Shown: positions 9,122 through 18,442 of the stretch, piece by piece
How the letters are laid out: each line of letters starts with the position of its first letter
How positions within the stretch are numbered: position 1 is the stretch's first letter
NCBI RefSeq assembly: GCF_913063425.1
Contig: NZ_CAJXYK010000055.1
Span: forward strand, 1-34,899
From: an uncultured Thiohalocapsa sp.
Lineage (GTDB): Bacteria; Pseudomonadota; Gammaproteobacteria; Chromatiales; Chromatiaceae
Reading direction: 5' to 3'
DNA length: 34,899 bases
Made by a program: the position numbers and the translations under genes
The notes under the pieces: generated by a model
What the model was told of the DNA's origin: nothing
Databases searched by the model: none
Seen by the model: only the letters and a program-made list of their open reading frames with translations

Positions 9122-10273
9122 ATGTCGCAACGGCCCCCGCGCATCACCATCCTCGCCTCCTTCTCCGGCGCCGGCGGCGTCGAGCGCATGCTGGTCAACC
9201 TGATGCAGGGGCTCGCAGACCAGGGCCGTGACCTGGACCTGCTCACCATCCGCACCACGAGCCCGCACCTGGACGCGCTGCCGCCGGGGGTGCGCCGCAT
9301 CGACCTCGGCGCGCGTCACAGCCTCGGCGCCGTCGCCGCGCTGGCCCGCCACCTGCGCGCCGAGCGTCCGCCGGTGCTGCTGGCCGCCAAGGACCGGGCC
9401 GGGCGGGCGGCGGTGCTCGCGCGCCGGCTGGCGGGGGTGCCCACACCCATCGTCATGCGCATCGGCACCAACCTGAGCGCCGCGCTCGCGGGCAGGCACC
9501 CCCTGGTGCGGCGGCTGCGCACCGCCGCGGTGCGCCGCAGCTGGCGCGGCATCGACCACATCATCGCCGTGTCCGCAGGCGTCGCCGCCGACACCGTCGA
9601 GGTGGCGCATTACCCACCCACGCGCATCAGCGTCATCCGCAACCCCGTCGTGACCCCGACGCTCAGCGCACGGGCGGCCCTGCCCTGCCCGCATCCCTGG
9701 CTCGATGCGCAGGCGCAGCAGCAGGCGCCGGTGATCCTCGGTGCCGGCCGGCTGGAGCGGCAGAAGGACTTTCCCACCCTACTCCGGGCCTTCGCGCGGC
9801 TGCGCGCCGGGCGCCGCTGCCGCTTGCTGCTGCTCGGCGAGGGCGCCTGGCGCGAGCGCCTGCTGGCGGAGGCCGCCGCCCTGGGCGTGGCCGACGACCT
9901 GGACCTGCCGGGTTTCCAGGCGAACCCCTACCCCTGCCTCGGCCGTGCAGCCCTGTTCGTGCTGTCCTCCGCCTGGGAAGGCTCGCCGAACGTACTCACC
10001 GAGGCCATGGCCCTTGGCACCCCGGTGGTGGCCACGGACTGCCCGAGCGGCCCCCGGGAGATCCTCGCCGACGGCCGCTTCGGGCCGCTGGTGCCGGTGG
10101 GGGATGCGCCGGCGCTGGCGGCGGCCATGGCGCAGGTGCTCGACCACCCACCGCCGGCGGACAAGCTCAAGGCCGCCGTAGCCGCCTACCACGCAGACAC
10201 CAGCGCCGCGGCCTATGCGGCGCTGTTGGATGCGGTGGCCGCCGGACTGCCGCCGCCAGCCACCGACAACTGA
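9122..10273 (+). CDS. Family 4 glycosyltransferase (copy A)
   Basis: Predicted cytoplasmic GT-B enzyme of 383 residues. The N-terminal domain begins with ILASFSGAGGVERMLVNL, a glycine-rich acceptor/donor loop. The C-terminal domain has GAGRLERQKDFPTLLRAF and the E-x7-E-type motif WEGSPNVLTEAMALGTPVVATD, which binds the nucleotide sugar. It is closely similar in layout and motifs to the products at 13972-15084 and 18435-19598, suggesting duplication. It is a lone plus-strand gene between two minus-strand GT39-type genes. The sugar is not predictable from sequence alone, and the start has only a weak CAGG upstream. Confidence 0.92.
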   Translation: MSQRPPRITILASFSGAGGVERMLVNLMQGLADQGRDLDLLTIRTTSPHLDALPPGVRRIDLGARHSLGAVAALARHLRAERPPVLLAAKDRAGRAAVLARRLAGVPTPIVMRIGTNLSAALAGRHPLVRRLRTAAVRRSWRGIDHIIAVSAGVAADTVEVAHYPPTRISVIRNPVVTPTLSARAALPCPHPWLDAQAQQQAPVILGAGRLERQKDFPTLLRAFARLRAGRRCRLLLLGEGAWRERLLAEAAALGVADDLDLPGFQANPYPCLGRAALFVLSSAWEGSPNVLTEAMALGTPVVATDCPSGPREILADGRFGPLVPVGDAPALAAAMAQVLDHPPPADKLKAAVAAYHADTSAAAYAALLDAVAAGLPPPATDN

Positions 10274-10294
10274 GCCGCGCGCCGCCCTCAGGCA

Positions 10295-11746
10295 TCAGCG
10301 GGCGGCAGGCGGCACGGGCAGCACCGCCCACTGCAGGGCCATGGTCCGACCCGGCAGGTGATAGTAGGGCGCCTCGGCGCTGTGCACTTCCAGCTCATGG
10401 ACACCGAGCGTGTCGCGCAGCCACCGGCGGAAGGGCAGGTCCGACGCCGCCAGGTGCTCGCCCACCAGCAGCCAGTCCCCGCCCGGCAGCCGCTCGGGGA
10501 AGAAGCTCCGGTCCGACATCACCACCGCATCCGGAAAGGCCAGGCGCAGATTGCCGGCAAGGGGGTCGCTGTCCGCCAGCACCAGAGCGGGCCGGGGCAC
10601 GGCGGCGCGCATCTGCGCGGCGAGCTCACGATAGGGGGCATTCAGACGCGACGGCCGCTCCGGGTCCGCCCAGAGCGCCTGCCCGGGCAGGGCGACAGAC
10701 ACCCCTGCGAGCACCAGCACCACCGCGCCGACGAAGACGCGCCACCGCCACCCGCCCGGCTCCGCATGGCAGGCAAGCAGCAGCGGGGCGTAAAACACCA
10801 TGGGCTGAAGCCAGTGCTCCTTGATGTCGCGGGCGCCGCTCAAGAGGATCAGCGCGACGGCGAGCACCAGCACCAGGCCCGCGGTGCGCCACAACAGCCG
10901 GCAGCCCGGGGGCAGCGCGGCATCCCGTGGGCTGCGCCGGCGCACCAGCGGCGAGAGCAGCACCAGCAAACCCAGGCTCGCCGCAAGCCCCGCCGCCAGG
11001 TCCAGCAGCGTGTCCCAGCCGATGCCTGCGGTCATCCTGAGCTTATGGAAGCCCTCGCCTGCCGCCGTCGGCTCCGCCAGCACCCAGTGCGCGTGCGGCG
11101 CGAAGATCGCGGCAGCGAGCGCGAGCGCAACCGCGAAGCGTCGGCTGAGCAGCAGCGGCCGCCAGGTCGGCAGGCTCAGCGCAGCGGCGAGCAGCGCGAG
11201 CGCGAAGAAGCCGAAGTTGTACTTGCTGAGCGCCCCGAGCCCCAGCAACAGGCCGAGGGCGCCGTACTCGCCCCAGCCCGGGCGGTACGCGAGGCGCAAC
11301 AGGGCCACCAGGGTCCAGGCGGCCACCGCCACCACCAGCACCGTGTGCGTGAAATTGCGCTGGTCCTCCCAGACCACCTGCGGGATCAGCGCCAGGCCCA
11401 GCACGGCGACCCACTGTTGTGCCGGGGTCATCCCGAGCTGACGCGCCGCCGCGGCGACGCCCGCGACCATCAGCGTGAGCAGCAGCGCCTTCAGTGCCAG
11501 GAGCACCGGCAGGCTCGGCCCCGAGACGGCGAACAGCGCCTGCACCAGCCAGGTGTAGAGGGGCGGCTGGCTGTTGTAGCCGAGCGCCGGGAACTGACTC
11601 AGGATCAGCTGCTCGGCGTGGTCCCACTCCGCCGTCGGCGTGACCATGCCCAGCAGCAGTGCGTTCAGCGCAAGCCAGCCGAGCGCAGCGGCGATGATGA
11701 AAGCGGTGGGCTGTGGCCCGGGCGACGGCGTGGGCGGTGTATGCAT
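10295..11746 (-). CDS. GT39-superfamily integral membrane glycosyltransferase
   Basis: The 483-residue multi-spanning protein shows, after the first transmembrane segment, the periplasmic loop PTAEWDHAEQLILSQFPALG and then SQPPLYTWLVQ, the pattern of dolichyl/undecaprenyl-phosphate-dependent transferases (WDHAEQ replaces DEARY). Many Leu/Ala-rich membrane helices follow, then a soluble C-terminal domain from about residue 355. I chose the ATG at 11746; an alternative upstream start at 11803 would overlap the preceding GT4 gene by 35 nt and add a basic, non-conserved leader. It is the last gene of the minus-strand run that begins with the ligase gene at 16358. Confidence 0.88.
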   Translation of the reverse strand: MHTPPTPSPGPQPTAFIIAAALGWLALNALLLGMVTPTAEWDHAEQLILSQFPALGYNSQPPLYTWLVQALFAVSGPSLPVLLALKALLLTLMVAGVAAAARQLGMTPAQQWVAVLGLALIPQVVWEDQRNFTHTVLVVAVAAWTLVALLRLAYRPGWGEYGALGLLLGLGALSKYNFGFFALALLAAALSLPTWRPLLLSRRFAVALALAAAIFAPHAHWVLAEPTAAGEGFHKLRMTAGIGWDTLLDLAAGLAASLGLLVLLSPLVRRRSPRDAALPPGCRLLWRTAGLVLVLAVALILLSGARDIKEHWLQPMVFYAPLLLACHAEPGGWRWRVFVGAVVLVLAGVSVALPGQALWADPERPSRLNAPYRELAAQMRAAVPRPALVLADSDPLAGNLRLAFPDAVVMSDRSFFPERLPGGDWLLVGEHLAASDLPFRRWLRDTLGVHELEVHSAEAPYYHLPGRTMALQWAVLPVPPAAR

Positions 11747-11768
11747 GGCGGCGGCCCGACTGTCTCGG

Positions 11769-12896
11769 TCAGCGCGGCAGGGTCTCGGGAGCAGGCGGCG
11801 CACCGCTCACGAGCTCCCGGTACACCGCGAGGTTGCCGGCCACCATCACCGCCACCGAGAAGGCCGTCGCCGCCAGTGCACGCCCGGCGTCCCCCATACG
11901 CCGGCGTGTCGCCGGCTCCGCCAGCAGCCCCAGCACTGCGGCGGTGAGGGCCGGCACGTCCGCCGGCGGCACCAGACGGCCGTTGACGCCGTCGCGCACC
12001 GCCTCCGGAATGCCGCCGACATCGCTTGCGACGACGGGCACGCCGGCGGCGGCCGCCTGCAGCAGCGACACCCCAAGGCCCTCCATGGTCGCCGGATGCA
12101 CCACCAGGTCCATGCAGGGCAAGAGGCGCGGCAGGTCCTCGCGCCAGCCCATCAGGCGCACATGGCCGGCGAGCCCATCGCGGTCGATGCGCTCCTGCAG
12201 CGGCCCCACCAGCGGCCCCTTGCCGAAGCAGAGCACCTGCACCCGCGGCGCCGCCGCGATGATCGCCGGCATCGCCTCCAGCAGGAAGCGGTGCCCCTTG
12301 CGCTCGATGAGCTGCGCGAGCACGGCGATGGTGGGCTCGGGCGCTGCGCCGCCATCGACGGCGGTGCCGAGGAGCGCGTCCAGCAGCGCCCGGTCGCAGC
12401 CGCCGGCGAACGGGCGTGGGTCCACGGCACTGCGCACCACCCGCAGCTTGGCGGCCGGCAGCCCCGCGTCCAGCAGCACCCGGGCGATACCCGCGGAGAT
12501 GGCGATGACCCGGTCGTGCAGCCGGTACTTGGCCGCCGCGAGCCAGCGCGGCTCGGGATTGTCCACCCGGCGCGTGTGCACCACCGGGACCCCGGCACGC
12601 CTGGCGGCGATGCCGCCCAACACGTCGGCACCGATGCGGCTGTGCAGGTGCACCAGATCCGGGCGCACGGCGTCGATCACGCGGCCGAGGCGGCGGACGA
12701 TGCCGATGTCCAGATCGCCGCCCATGGGTATCTCGTGCACCTGCGCGAAGGCTGCCGCGCGTCGGGCCAGCGCGCAGCCGGGCCGGCAGGCCAGGTGACT
12801 CTCGACCCCCTGCCCGGCAAGCCCCTCCAGCAGGTAGAGCACCTGCTGTGCACCGCCGTAGAGCTCGGCGCCGCCCTCCACGTGCAGCACCTTCAC
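11769..12896 (-). CDS. Family 4 glycosyltransferase
   Basis: The 375-residue GT-B enzyme starts MKVLHVEGGAELYGGAQQVLYLLEG and has HLHSRIGADVLGGIAARRAGVPVVHTRRVDN in the N-domain. In the C-domain, HPATMEGLGVSLLQAAAAGVPVVASD is the nucleotide-sugar site; the second acidic residue of the E-x7-E motif is Gln here, which I believe also occurs in relatives. Its start codon overlaps the stop of the GT9 gene by 4 nt, so translation is probably coupled. It differs from the three similar GT4 paralogues in this cluster. Likely role: LPS core or surface glycan assembly in the cytoplasm. Confidence 0.93.
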   Translation of the reverse strand: MKVLHVEGGAELYGGAQQVLYLLEGLAGQGVESHLACRPGCALARRAAAFAQVHEIPMGGDLDIGIVRRLGRVIDAVRPDLVHLHSRIGADVLGGIAARRAGVPVVHTRRVDNPEPRWLAAAKYRLHDRVIAISAGIARVLLDAGLPAAKLRVVRSAVDPRPFAGGCDRALLDALLGTAVDGGAAPEPTIAVLAQLIERKGHRFLLEAMPAIIAAAPRVQVLCFGKGPLVGPLQERIDRDGLAGHVRLMGWREDLPRLLPCMDLVVHPATMEGLGVSLLQAAAAGVPVVASDVGGIPEAVRDGVNGRLVPPADVPALTAAVLGLLAEPATRRRMGDAGRALAATAFSVAVMVAGNLAVYRELVSGAPPAPETLPR

Positions 12897-13975
12897 CAGC
12901 CTGCACCCGGGAGCGCCCGCAGCGCCGCCAGCACCTCATCCACGGTGATGTCGCGCATGCAGTCGAAGCGCCCGTCGCAGGTGGGACGCCGCCGGCACGG
13001 CGAGCAGGCGCGTGGATGGTGGAGCACCCGGGCATCCGCCCGCCCGGTGTCGGTGTACGGCAGGGTCGAGCCGAACAGCAGCAGCGTCGGGCGCCGGCGC
13101 GCGATGCCCATGTGCCCGAGGCCCGTATCCACGGCCACCACCGCGCGGCTGCGGTCGATGACGGCGGCGGCCGCGAGCAGCGAAGTGCGCCCGGCGAGGC
13201 TCACGGCAGCCCCGGCGGATGCGGCGGCGATGTCGGCACCGGCGTCGACGTCGTCGGGGCCGCCCAGCAGCACCGCGCGCAGCCCAGTGTCGGCCCGCAG
13301 GCGCGCCGCCAGCTCGGCCCAGCGCGGTGCCAGCCAATGCTTCTGCGGGCGCGTGGTGAAGGGACAAAGGGCGAAGAAACCCCGCCCCAAGCCGGCCTCC
13401 GCCACCAGTGCTTCCGCGGCGCTCGCGTCACCGGCAGCAAAGTGGACCGCCATGGCGAAGTCCGCCACCGGCAGCCCGAGCGTGCGCGCCAGGTGCAGAT
13501 ACTCGGAGCCGATGCGGGCACGCGCGGCCGGCGGCTCCCGCGGCACCACCCGGGTGAGCAGAAACCGGCTGCCCTCGCGGCTGCCGAGGCCGATGCGCTG
13601 CGGCGCTCCGCAGAGCCGCACCGGCAGGGCGCTCTTGAGCAGCCCTTGCAGATCCACAGCCAGATCGAAGCGGTATCCGCGCAGCTCAGGCCGCAGTCGG
13701 CGCAGCTCCGCTGCCAGCGCCGGCAACCGCCGCTCCCGCCACAGCCGGCGCAGCGTCGGCCCAGGCCATTCGATGACCGCATCCAGGTCCGGATGATGGC
13801 GCAGCAGCGGTGCACAACCCGGCTCCGCAAGCCAGGCCAGGTAGGCATGCGGATAGGCCCGGCGGAAGGCCGCCGCGAGCGGCGAGGCGAAGATAACGTC
13901 GCCGATGGCGCTCAGGCGCACGAGGAGCACCCGCTCGGGCACGGGTCGAGGGCCGGGTCGCTCGGCTCGGCTCAT
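12893..13975 (-). CDS. Family 9 (heptosyltransferase-like) glycosyltransferase
   Basis: The 360-residue GT9 protein is related to WaaC/WaaF, which transfer ADP-heptose to the LPS inner core. Visible motifs are VLLVRLSAIGDVIFASPLAAAFR (about 16-38), DLAVDLQGLLKSAL, FALCPFTTRPQKHW (the phosphate-binding region) and VDTGLGHMGIARRRPTLLLFGS. The C-terminus has a four-cysteine pattern, C-x2-C-x6-C-x5-C within ACSPCRRRPTC-DGRFDC, which may bind a metal. It overlaps its neighbours by 4 nt on both sides. Whether the donor is heptose or another sugar cannot be told. Confidence 0.92.
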   Translation of the reverse strand: MSRAERPGPRPVPERVLLVRLSAIGDVIFASPLAAAFRRAYPHAYLAWLAEPGCAPLLRHHPDLDAVIEWPGPTLRRLWRERRLPALAAELRRLRPELRGYRFDLAVDLQGLLKSALPVRLCGAPQRIGLGSREGSRFLLTRVVPREPPAARARIGSEYLHLARTLGLPVADFAMAVHFAAGDASAAEALVAEAGLGRGFFALCPFTTRPQKHWLAPRWAELAARLRADTGLRAVLLGGPDDVDAGADIAAASAGAAVSLAGRTSLLAAAAVIDRSRAVVAVDTGLGHMGIARRRPTLLLFGSTLPYTDTGRADARVLHHPRACSPCRRRPTCDGRFDCMRDITVDEVLAALRALPGAGW

Positions 13976-15084
13976 GGCGCACGCCCCGCCGGCCCGGCGA
14001 GAACATCCTGAAAGAACGCCAGATAGGCCGCCGCGGATGCCGCGATGCCGTAGGGCGCAGCGGCGGCGCGCAGCAGCCTGGGCAGCGTCGGCTGGCGCAG
14101 CACGCCGGCGATGGCCGCGGCCAGCGCCGGCGCATCGCCCACCGGCGTGAGCGGCCCCAGCCGGCCGCCGTCCAACAGCTCGGTGACGCCGCCCGGACAG
14201 GCGGTGGCCGCCACCGGCGTGCCCACGGCCATGGCCTCCACCAGCACGTTGCCGAGCCCTTCCCGGCGTGAGGACAGCACCAGTACGGCGGCGCGGGCCA
14301 GATAGGGGAACGGGTCCGCCACGAAGCCCGGCATGGCCACGCGCTCGCCGATGCCCAGACGCGCCGCGAGCGCGCCGAGCCGCCGGCGCTCGCGTCCTTC
14401 GCCCAAGAGCATGAGCCGCGCGTCGAGGTCTGCCGGCAACAGCGCGAAGGCCCGCAACAGGGTCGGGAAGTCCTTGACCTTGCGCAGCCCACCCACGGCG
14501 AGCACCACCGGCGGCGCACCAGCCTCGAGCCAGGCGTGCGGCGCCCGGGCGCCGATGCGCCGGTCCAGGTCCGCCGGGACCACGGGGTTCGGCAGCACCC
14601 GCACGGGCACACCGCTGATGCCGAGCCGCTGGCGCAGGTCCAGGGCGACGGCCTCGGACACCGCTGTGATGCCGTCCAGGCGCAGGTAGTCGCGGCGCAC
14701 GCGACGGCGCTCGCGCCAGGTGCGCAGCGGATTGAAGCGCTTCGCCGCCAGGCTCACCGACAGCGGCGTACCGACGGTGCTCACCACACGGAGCCCCGAG
14801 TCGAGCCGGTCCCGCGCGGCGAGCGCCGCCCGATCATCGGCCAGCTTACCGGTGAAGAGGATCTGCGGCGGGCGCCCGCGCAGCGCGGCGGTGAGCGCAT
14901 CGGCGCCCTGGGCCAGCGGCCTTACACGGACAGCGGAAGGCAGCGCCTGCACATAGGGGTGCTCGGTCCGCCCCGCCAGCAGATCCACCTCGCAGCCGAG
15001 CGCCGCGAGGCCGCCGGCGAGCCCCGTCATCACGCGCTCCACGCCGCCGTCGCCGAAGCGCTGCACCGCCACCGCCACGTGCAT
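13972..15084 (-). CDS. Family 4 glycosyltransferase (copy B)
   Basis: The 370-residue GT-B enzyme starts MHVAVAVQRFGDGGVERVMTGLAGG and carries VGGLRKVKDFPTLLRAFALL, LMLLGEGRERRRLGALAARLGIG and REGLGNVLVEAMAVGTPVAATACPGG. The E-x7-E motif is intact. It shares the KDFPTLLRAF, LGEG and TPVGDAPALAAAIA blocks with the GT4 products at 9122-10273 and 18435-19598, so the three look like paralogues. Its ATG overlaps the stop of the ligase gene by one base (TGATG), and its end overlaps the GT9 start by 4 nt, indicating tight translational coupling. Confidence 0.93.
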   Translation of the reverse strand: MHVAVAVQRFGDGGVERVMTGLAGGLAALGCEVDLLAGRTEHPYVQALPSAVRVRPLAQGADALTAALRGRPPQILFTGKLADDRAALAARDRLDSGLRVVSTVGTPLSVSLAAKRFNPLRTWRERRRVRRDYLRLDGITAVSEAVALDLRQRLGISGVPVRVLPNPVVPADLDRRIGARAPHAWLEAGAPPVVLAVGGLRKVKDFPTLLRAFALLPADLDARLMLLGEGRERRRLGALAARLGIGERVAMPGFVADPFPYLARAAVLVLSSRREGLGNVLVEAMAVGTPVAATACPGGVTELLDGGRLGPLTPVGDAPALAAAIAGVLRQPTLPRLLRAAAAPYGIAASAAAYLAFFQDVLAGPAGRAP

Positions 15085-16358
15085 CAGTCATCCCCCCGCC
15101 CGCCGGCGGCACGCCCTGCGCACAGGCCCACGCTGAGCGCCCCGCCGGCGAGCAGCGCCCAGAAGGCACGCCAGGACTGATGCATGGCATGGAAGTCGAA
15201 CAGGTTCCACAGCATCAGGTACAGGAGCGCAAGCCCCAGGAAGCCCGCGACATCGAAGTCGATGCGCCCGGCGGCACAGGCCTGGAGCACCCCACGCAGC
15301 AACAGGACGAACAGCCCGAGCCACAGCACGAGCCCGAGCAGGCCCAGTTGCACCAGGACTTCCAGGTAGGTGTTGTGCAGATGCTCCATGGGTCCATAAC
15401 CGATCAGCATCACCGCCGGGTCGTCGCTGGCGGCGAGCAGCGCCCGCGCCGCCCCCGGCCCCCAGCCGAGCCAGGGGTGCTGCACCCAGGCCGCGAGCCC
15501 AAAGCGCTGTGCGTGCCAGCGCTGACTCAGCGACGAGTCGGCGGCATACTCGATCTCCCCGGTGATCATGCCATGCACCGTCTCCCATTCGGCCGCGAAG
15601 CGCTCGGCCATGGGGCCGGCGTAGACCACCAGGACGGCGAGGCAGGCCGCCGCCAGCACCAGCAGCAGCCGCGGGGATGGCCGCCAGCCCGAGCGCCGCA
15701 TGACCGCCAGCAGACCGACGGCTGCGGTCAGCGCCAGCGCGAGCCAGGCGCCGCGGGAGAGGGTCAGCAGAAAGCCCTGGGCCACCAGCAGCGCCACCAG
15801 CCACCAGAGCGCGCGCCGCAATGCCGGCGGTCCCCCTGCGTGCCAGCAGCGCCGGCGCAGGGTGACGAGGCCGATGAGCACCGTTCCGCTGAAGAGCGCG
15901 AAGACATTGGCGGGAAAGCCGAAACCCGGTCGCGAGTCGAGAAAGGCGGCCGGATCGGCCAGCAACAGGTCCCACTCCAGGCGCCACAGGGCACCGATGA
16001 CCAGCCCCACGAGCGCGAGCCCCAGCAGGCGCAGCAACCGGCGCTGATCGCCCGCGAGCAGGTAAGCCACGGGCACGAGCACCAGCAGCTGCGCCCATTG
16101 CGCGGCGGCCTCGAAGCGCACCCCGGGGCTGCCGCCCGGGTAGTCCGCAAACAGCCCGCGCACCAGCGCATAGAGCGCGAAGACCACGGCGAGCACGACG
16201 GCGCCTGACAGGGGCCAGCCAGGCCGGCGCAGGAGCCGCAGGAGGAAGGCCAGCACCACCAGGCCGAGCCCCACGGAGACCCCTGCCGGCGCCGAGAACA
16301 GCGCCAGCGCCGTCACATCCAGGCCGATGCGCCGCAGGCGCTCAATCCAGGCGTCCAA
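15084..16358 (-). CDS. O-antigen ligase/polymerase family membrane protein
   Basis: The predicted 424-residue, ~10-12-helix inner-membrane protein contains the Wzy_C/WaaL-type pattern: TLSRGAWLALALT, a long periplasmic loop with SLSQRWHAQRFGLAAWVQHPWLGWGPG, and HLHNTYLEVLVQLGLLGLVLWLGLF. The family includes WaaL, which joins O-antigen to lipid A-core, and Wzy-type polymerases; neighbouring core genes favour a ligase role. I chose the TTG at 16358 because GAAGG lies 7 nt upstream. A longer frame reaches 16568, but those ~70 residues are non-conserved and lack hydrophobic character. First gene of the minus-strand LPS run. Confidence 0.88.
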   Translation of the reverse strand: MDAWIERLRRIGLDVTALALFSAPAGVSVGLGLVVLAFLLRLLRRPGWPLSGAVVLAVVFALYALVRGLFADYPGGSPGVRFEAAAQWAQLLVLVPVAYLLAGDQRRLLRLLGLALVGLVIGALWRLEWDLLLADPAAFLDSRPGFGFPANVFALFSGTVLIGLVTLRRRCWHAGGPPALRRALWWLVALLVAQGFLLTLSRGAWLALALTAAVGLLAVMRRSGWRPSPRLLLVLAAACLAVLVVYAGPMAERFAAEWETVHGMITGEIEYAADSSLSQRWHAQRFGLAAWVQHPWLGWGPGAARALLAASDDPAVMLIGYGPMEHLHNTYLEVLVQLGLLGLVLWLGLFVLLLRGVLQACAAGRIDFDVAGFLGLALLYLMLWNLFDFHAMHQSWRAFWALLAGGALSVGLCAGRAAGGRGDD

Positions 16359-16612
16359 CGGGGGGCCTTCGGTTGCGATGCATCTGGGTGCCGGGGTCTG
16401 CAGGTGCTGGGTCGGTTCGGTGCAGTGGGCGGGTCCCCGACCCGCGCCGGGCACGCCATGGTACCAGAGCCCACCGCCGCGGGGCCGGCACCGGGGCTTT
16501 GGTGCCAACGGCGAGGGCATGGCAAGATGCCGGCGGGATCGCATCGACGCAGAACCTTCACCCGCCAACCCGTGAGTCAGCGCTTACAGCCGAGCCGCCC
16601 GAGCCGCGCGCC
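16359..16612. other. Divergent intergenic region between ligase and amidotransferase genes
   Basis: The 254-nt gap should contain promoters for both directions, but I could not identify convincing -35/-10 pairs. It holds short inverted repeats: GCGGGTC / GACCCGC at 16429-16445 with a 3-nt loop, and GGCACC / GGTGCC at 16487-16506. Either could be chance in GC-rich DNA. Confidence 0.4.
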
Positions 16613-18442
16613 ATGTGCGGCATAGCGGGCTTCGTGCGTGCGGACGGCGCGCCGCCGGAGCCGCAGCTGCTGGCCGCCATGACGGCACGCCTGGGTCACC
16701 GCGGGCCGGACGACCGCGGCAGCCATTGCCTGGGCCAGGTGGGGCTTGCACAGACGCGGCTGTCCATCATCGGCCTGGAGACCGGCCACCAGCCCATGGT
16801 CAGTGATGATGGGCAGCTGGCGCTGGTGGCCAATGGTGAGGTCTACAACTACCCGGAGCTGGACGCCGCGCTGAGCCGGCAGGCGCCGCCCCCGGCCCGC
16901 GGCTCGGACTCCGCCACCATCCTGCACGCCTATGCAGTGCACGGCGATGCCTGTGTGCATCGCCTGCGGGGCATGTACGCCTTCGCGCTGTACGACCACG
17001 GGCGCCGGCGGCTGCTGCTGGTGCGCGACCGTCTGGGCATCAAGCCGCTCTTCTACGTCCGTCTGCCGGACCGCATCGCCTTCGCCTCCGAGATGAAGGC
17101 GCTGCTGCCGCTGCTGCCCGCGGCGCCGACGGTGCACGCACCGGCGCTGCGGCAGTTCCTGCTGCACCAGTTCAGCACCGGCGAGGAGACTATCTTCACG
17201 GGCATCCGCCGCGTGCTGCCGGGCGAGGTGCTCAGCATCGATGCGGACCTGGGCATCGAGCGCCGGCGCTACTGGTCGCTCGCCGAGGTCGCACCCCGCA
17301 GGCTGGATGCCGAGACCGCCGCCGCGGAGCTGGACAGCCTGCTCGATGCCGTCATGCGCGAGCACATGCGCGCGGATGTCCCCTTCGGTCTGTTCCTCTC
17401 CGGCGGGCTGGACTCGGCGACCCTGGCGGCATCCCTGGCGCGGCACGGTGCCGGGCGCATCCGAAGCTTCTCCATTGGCTGGCGCGGCACGGCCATGGCC
17501 GACGAGCTGAACGGCGCCCGGCGCATCGCCGACCGGCTCGGCTTCGAGCATACGGCCATCACGCTGGAGCCGGCGCAGGTCTTCGCGCGTCTGCCGCACA
17601 GCGTCTGGGCGGCAGACGACCTGATGCGCGACTATGCCTGCCTGCCCACCTCTGTGCTCGCACAGACCGCCGCCGCGTCGCTCAAGGTCGTCTTCTCCGG
17701 CGAGGGCGGCGACGAGGCCTTCGCCGGCTACCGACGCTACCGCCCGGCGCCCGCGGAGCGGCTCACCAAGGCCCTGCTGTTCCCCGGCAGCGGCGGCTTC
17801 CGTACCCGCCCGCAGTGGTCGCCGCGCTGGATCCGCCGGCTCTTCGGCCCGGCGCTGCGCGCGCTGCCGGGGCCGAGCCGACAGCCCTTCGTGGACGCCT
17901 GGCGGGCCACGCCGCAAGGCTGGACCGACCTCCAGCGGCGACAATTCACAGACCTCACCACGGCGCTGCCGGACAACCTGCTGGTGAAGACGGACCGGAT
18001 GCTGATGGCCTTCGGACTGGAGGGCCGGGTGCCCCTGCTGGACCATCGGCTGGTGGCCTTTGGGCTGTCGCTGCCGGACGGGCTCAAGCTGCGCGGGCGC
18101 ACCGGCAAGTGGCTGCTGCGGCGCTGGGCGGCACCGCAGCTCCCCCCGGGGCACCTGGCGCAGCCCAAGCGCGGCTTCCATGTGCCGGTGGCGGACTGGC
18201 TTGGAGGCGAGAACGCTGCACGCGTCGGCGCGCTGCTGATGTGCAACCGCGGCGTGCGCGAGTGGTTTGACACCACAGCCGTGCCGGCGCTGGTGGCGGC
18301 AAGGCAGGCCGGGCGCGGCGGCGACCGGGAGCTGTTCGCGCTGCTCCAGCTTGCCATCTGGCACCGGCTCTTCATCGACGGCGTCGCGCAGCCGCCGAGA
18401 CCGGACGAGGACGTGCTGGACTGGATTGCGGACCATGCCTGA
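16613..18442 (+). CDS. Asparagine synthetase-type glutamine amidotransferase (AsnB family)
   Basis: The 609-residue two-domain enzyme has an N-terminal class II glutaminase that starts MCGIAGF with catalytic Cys2 and contains GHRGPDD and NGEVYNY (74-80). The C-terminal synthetase domain has the ATP pyrophosphatase loop SGGLDS (263-268), FSGEGGDEAFAGYRRY and DNLLVKTDRMLMAFGLEGRVPLLD. It could make free asparagine, but in surface-polysaccharide clusters such proteins are often thought to amidate sugar carboxylates (WbpS-like); the context favours that. No clear ribosome-binding site precedes the ATG, but Cys2 fixes the start. It overlaps the next GT4 gene by 8 nt. Confidence 0.92.
   Translation: MCGIAGFVRADGAPPEPQLLAAMTARLGHRGPDDRGSHCLGQVGLAQTRLSIIGLETGHQPMVSDDGQLALVANGEVYNYPELDAALSRQAPPPARGSDSATILHAYAVHGDACVHRLRGMYAFALYDHGRRRLLLVRDRLGIKPLFYVRLPDRIAFASEMKALLPLLPAAPTVHAPALRQFLLHQFSTGEETIFTGIRRVLPGEVLSIDADLGIERRRYWSLAEVAPRRLDAETAAAELDSLLDAVMREHMRADVPFGLFLSGGLDSATLAASLARHGAGRIRSFSIGWRGTAMADELNGARRIADRLGFEHTAITLEPAQVFARLPHSVWAADDLMRDYACLPTSVLAQTAAASLKVVFSGEGGDEAFAGYRRYRPAPAERLTKALLFPGSGGFRTRPQWSPRWIRRLFGPALRALPGPSRQPFVDAWRATPQGWTDLQRRQFTDLTTALPDNLLVKTDRMLMAFGLEGRVPLLDHRLVAFGLSLPDGLKLRGRTGKWLLRRWAAPQLPPGHLAQPKRGFHVPVADWLGGENAARVGALLMCNRGVREWFDTTAVPALVAARQAGRGGDRELFALLQLAIWHRLFIDGVAQPPRPDEDVLDWIADHA

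Noticed and set aside
10358-13796. Very long open frames on the plus strand (over 500 and 700 codons) opposite the glycosyltransferase genes
   Set aside because: They are His/Gln/Arg/Pro-rich with no recognisable domain and mirror genuine minus-strand genes with clear motifs; long antisense frames are expected at this GC content.
16359-16568. Longer start for the O-antigen ligase-like gene
   Set aside because: The extra ~70 residues are non-hydrophobic and low complexity; the TTG at 16358 has a proper GAAGG ribosome-binding site.
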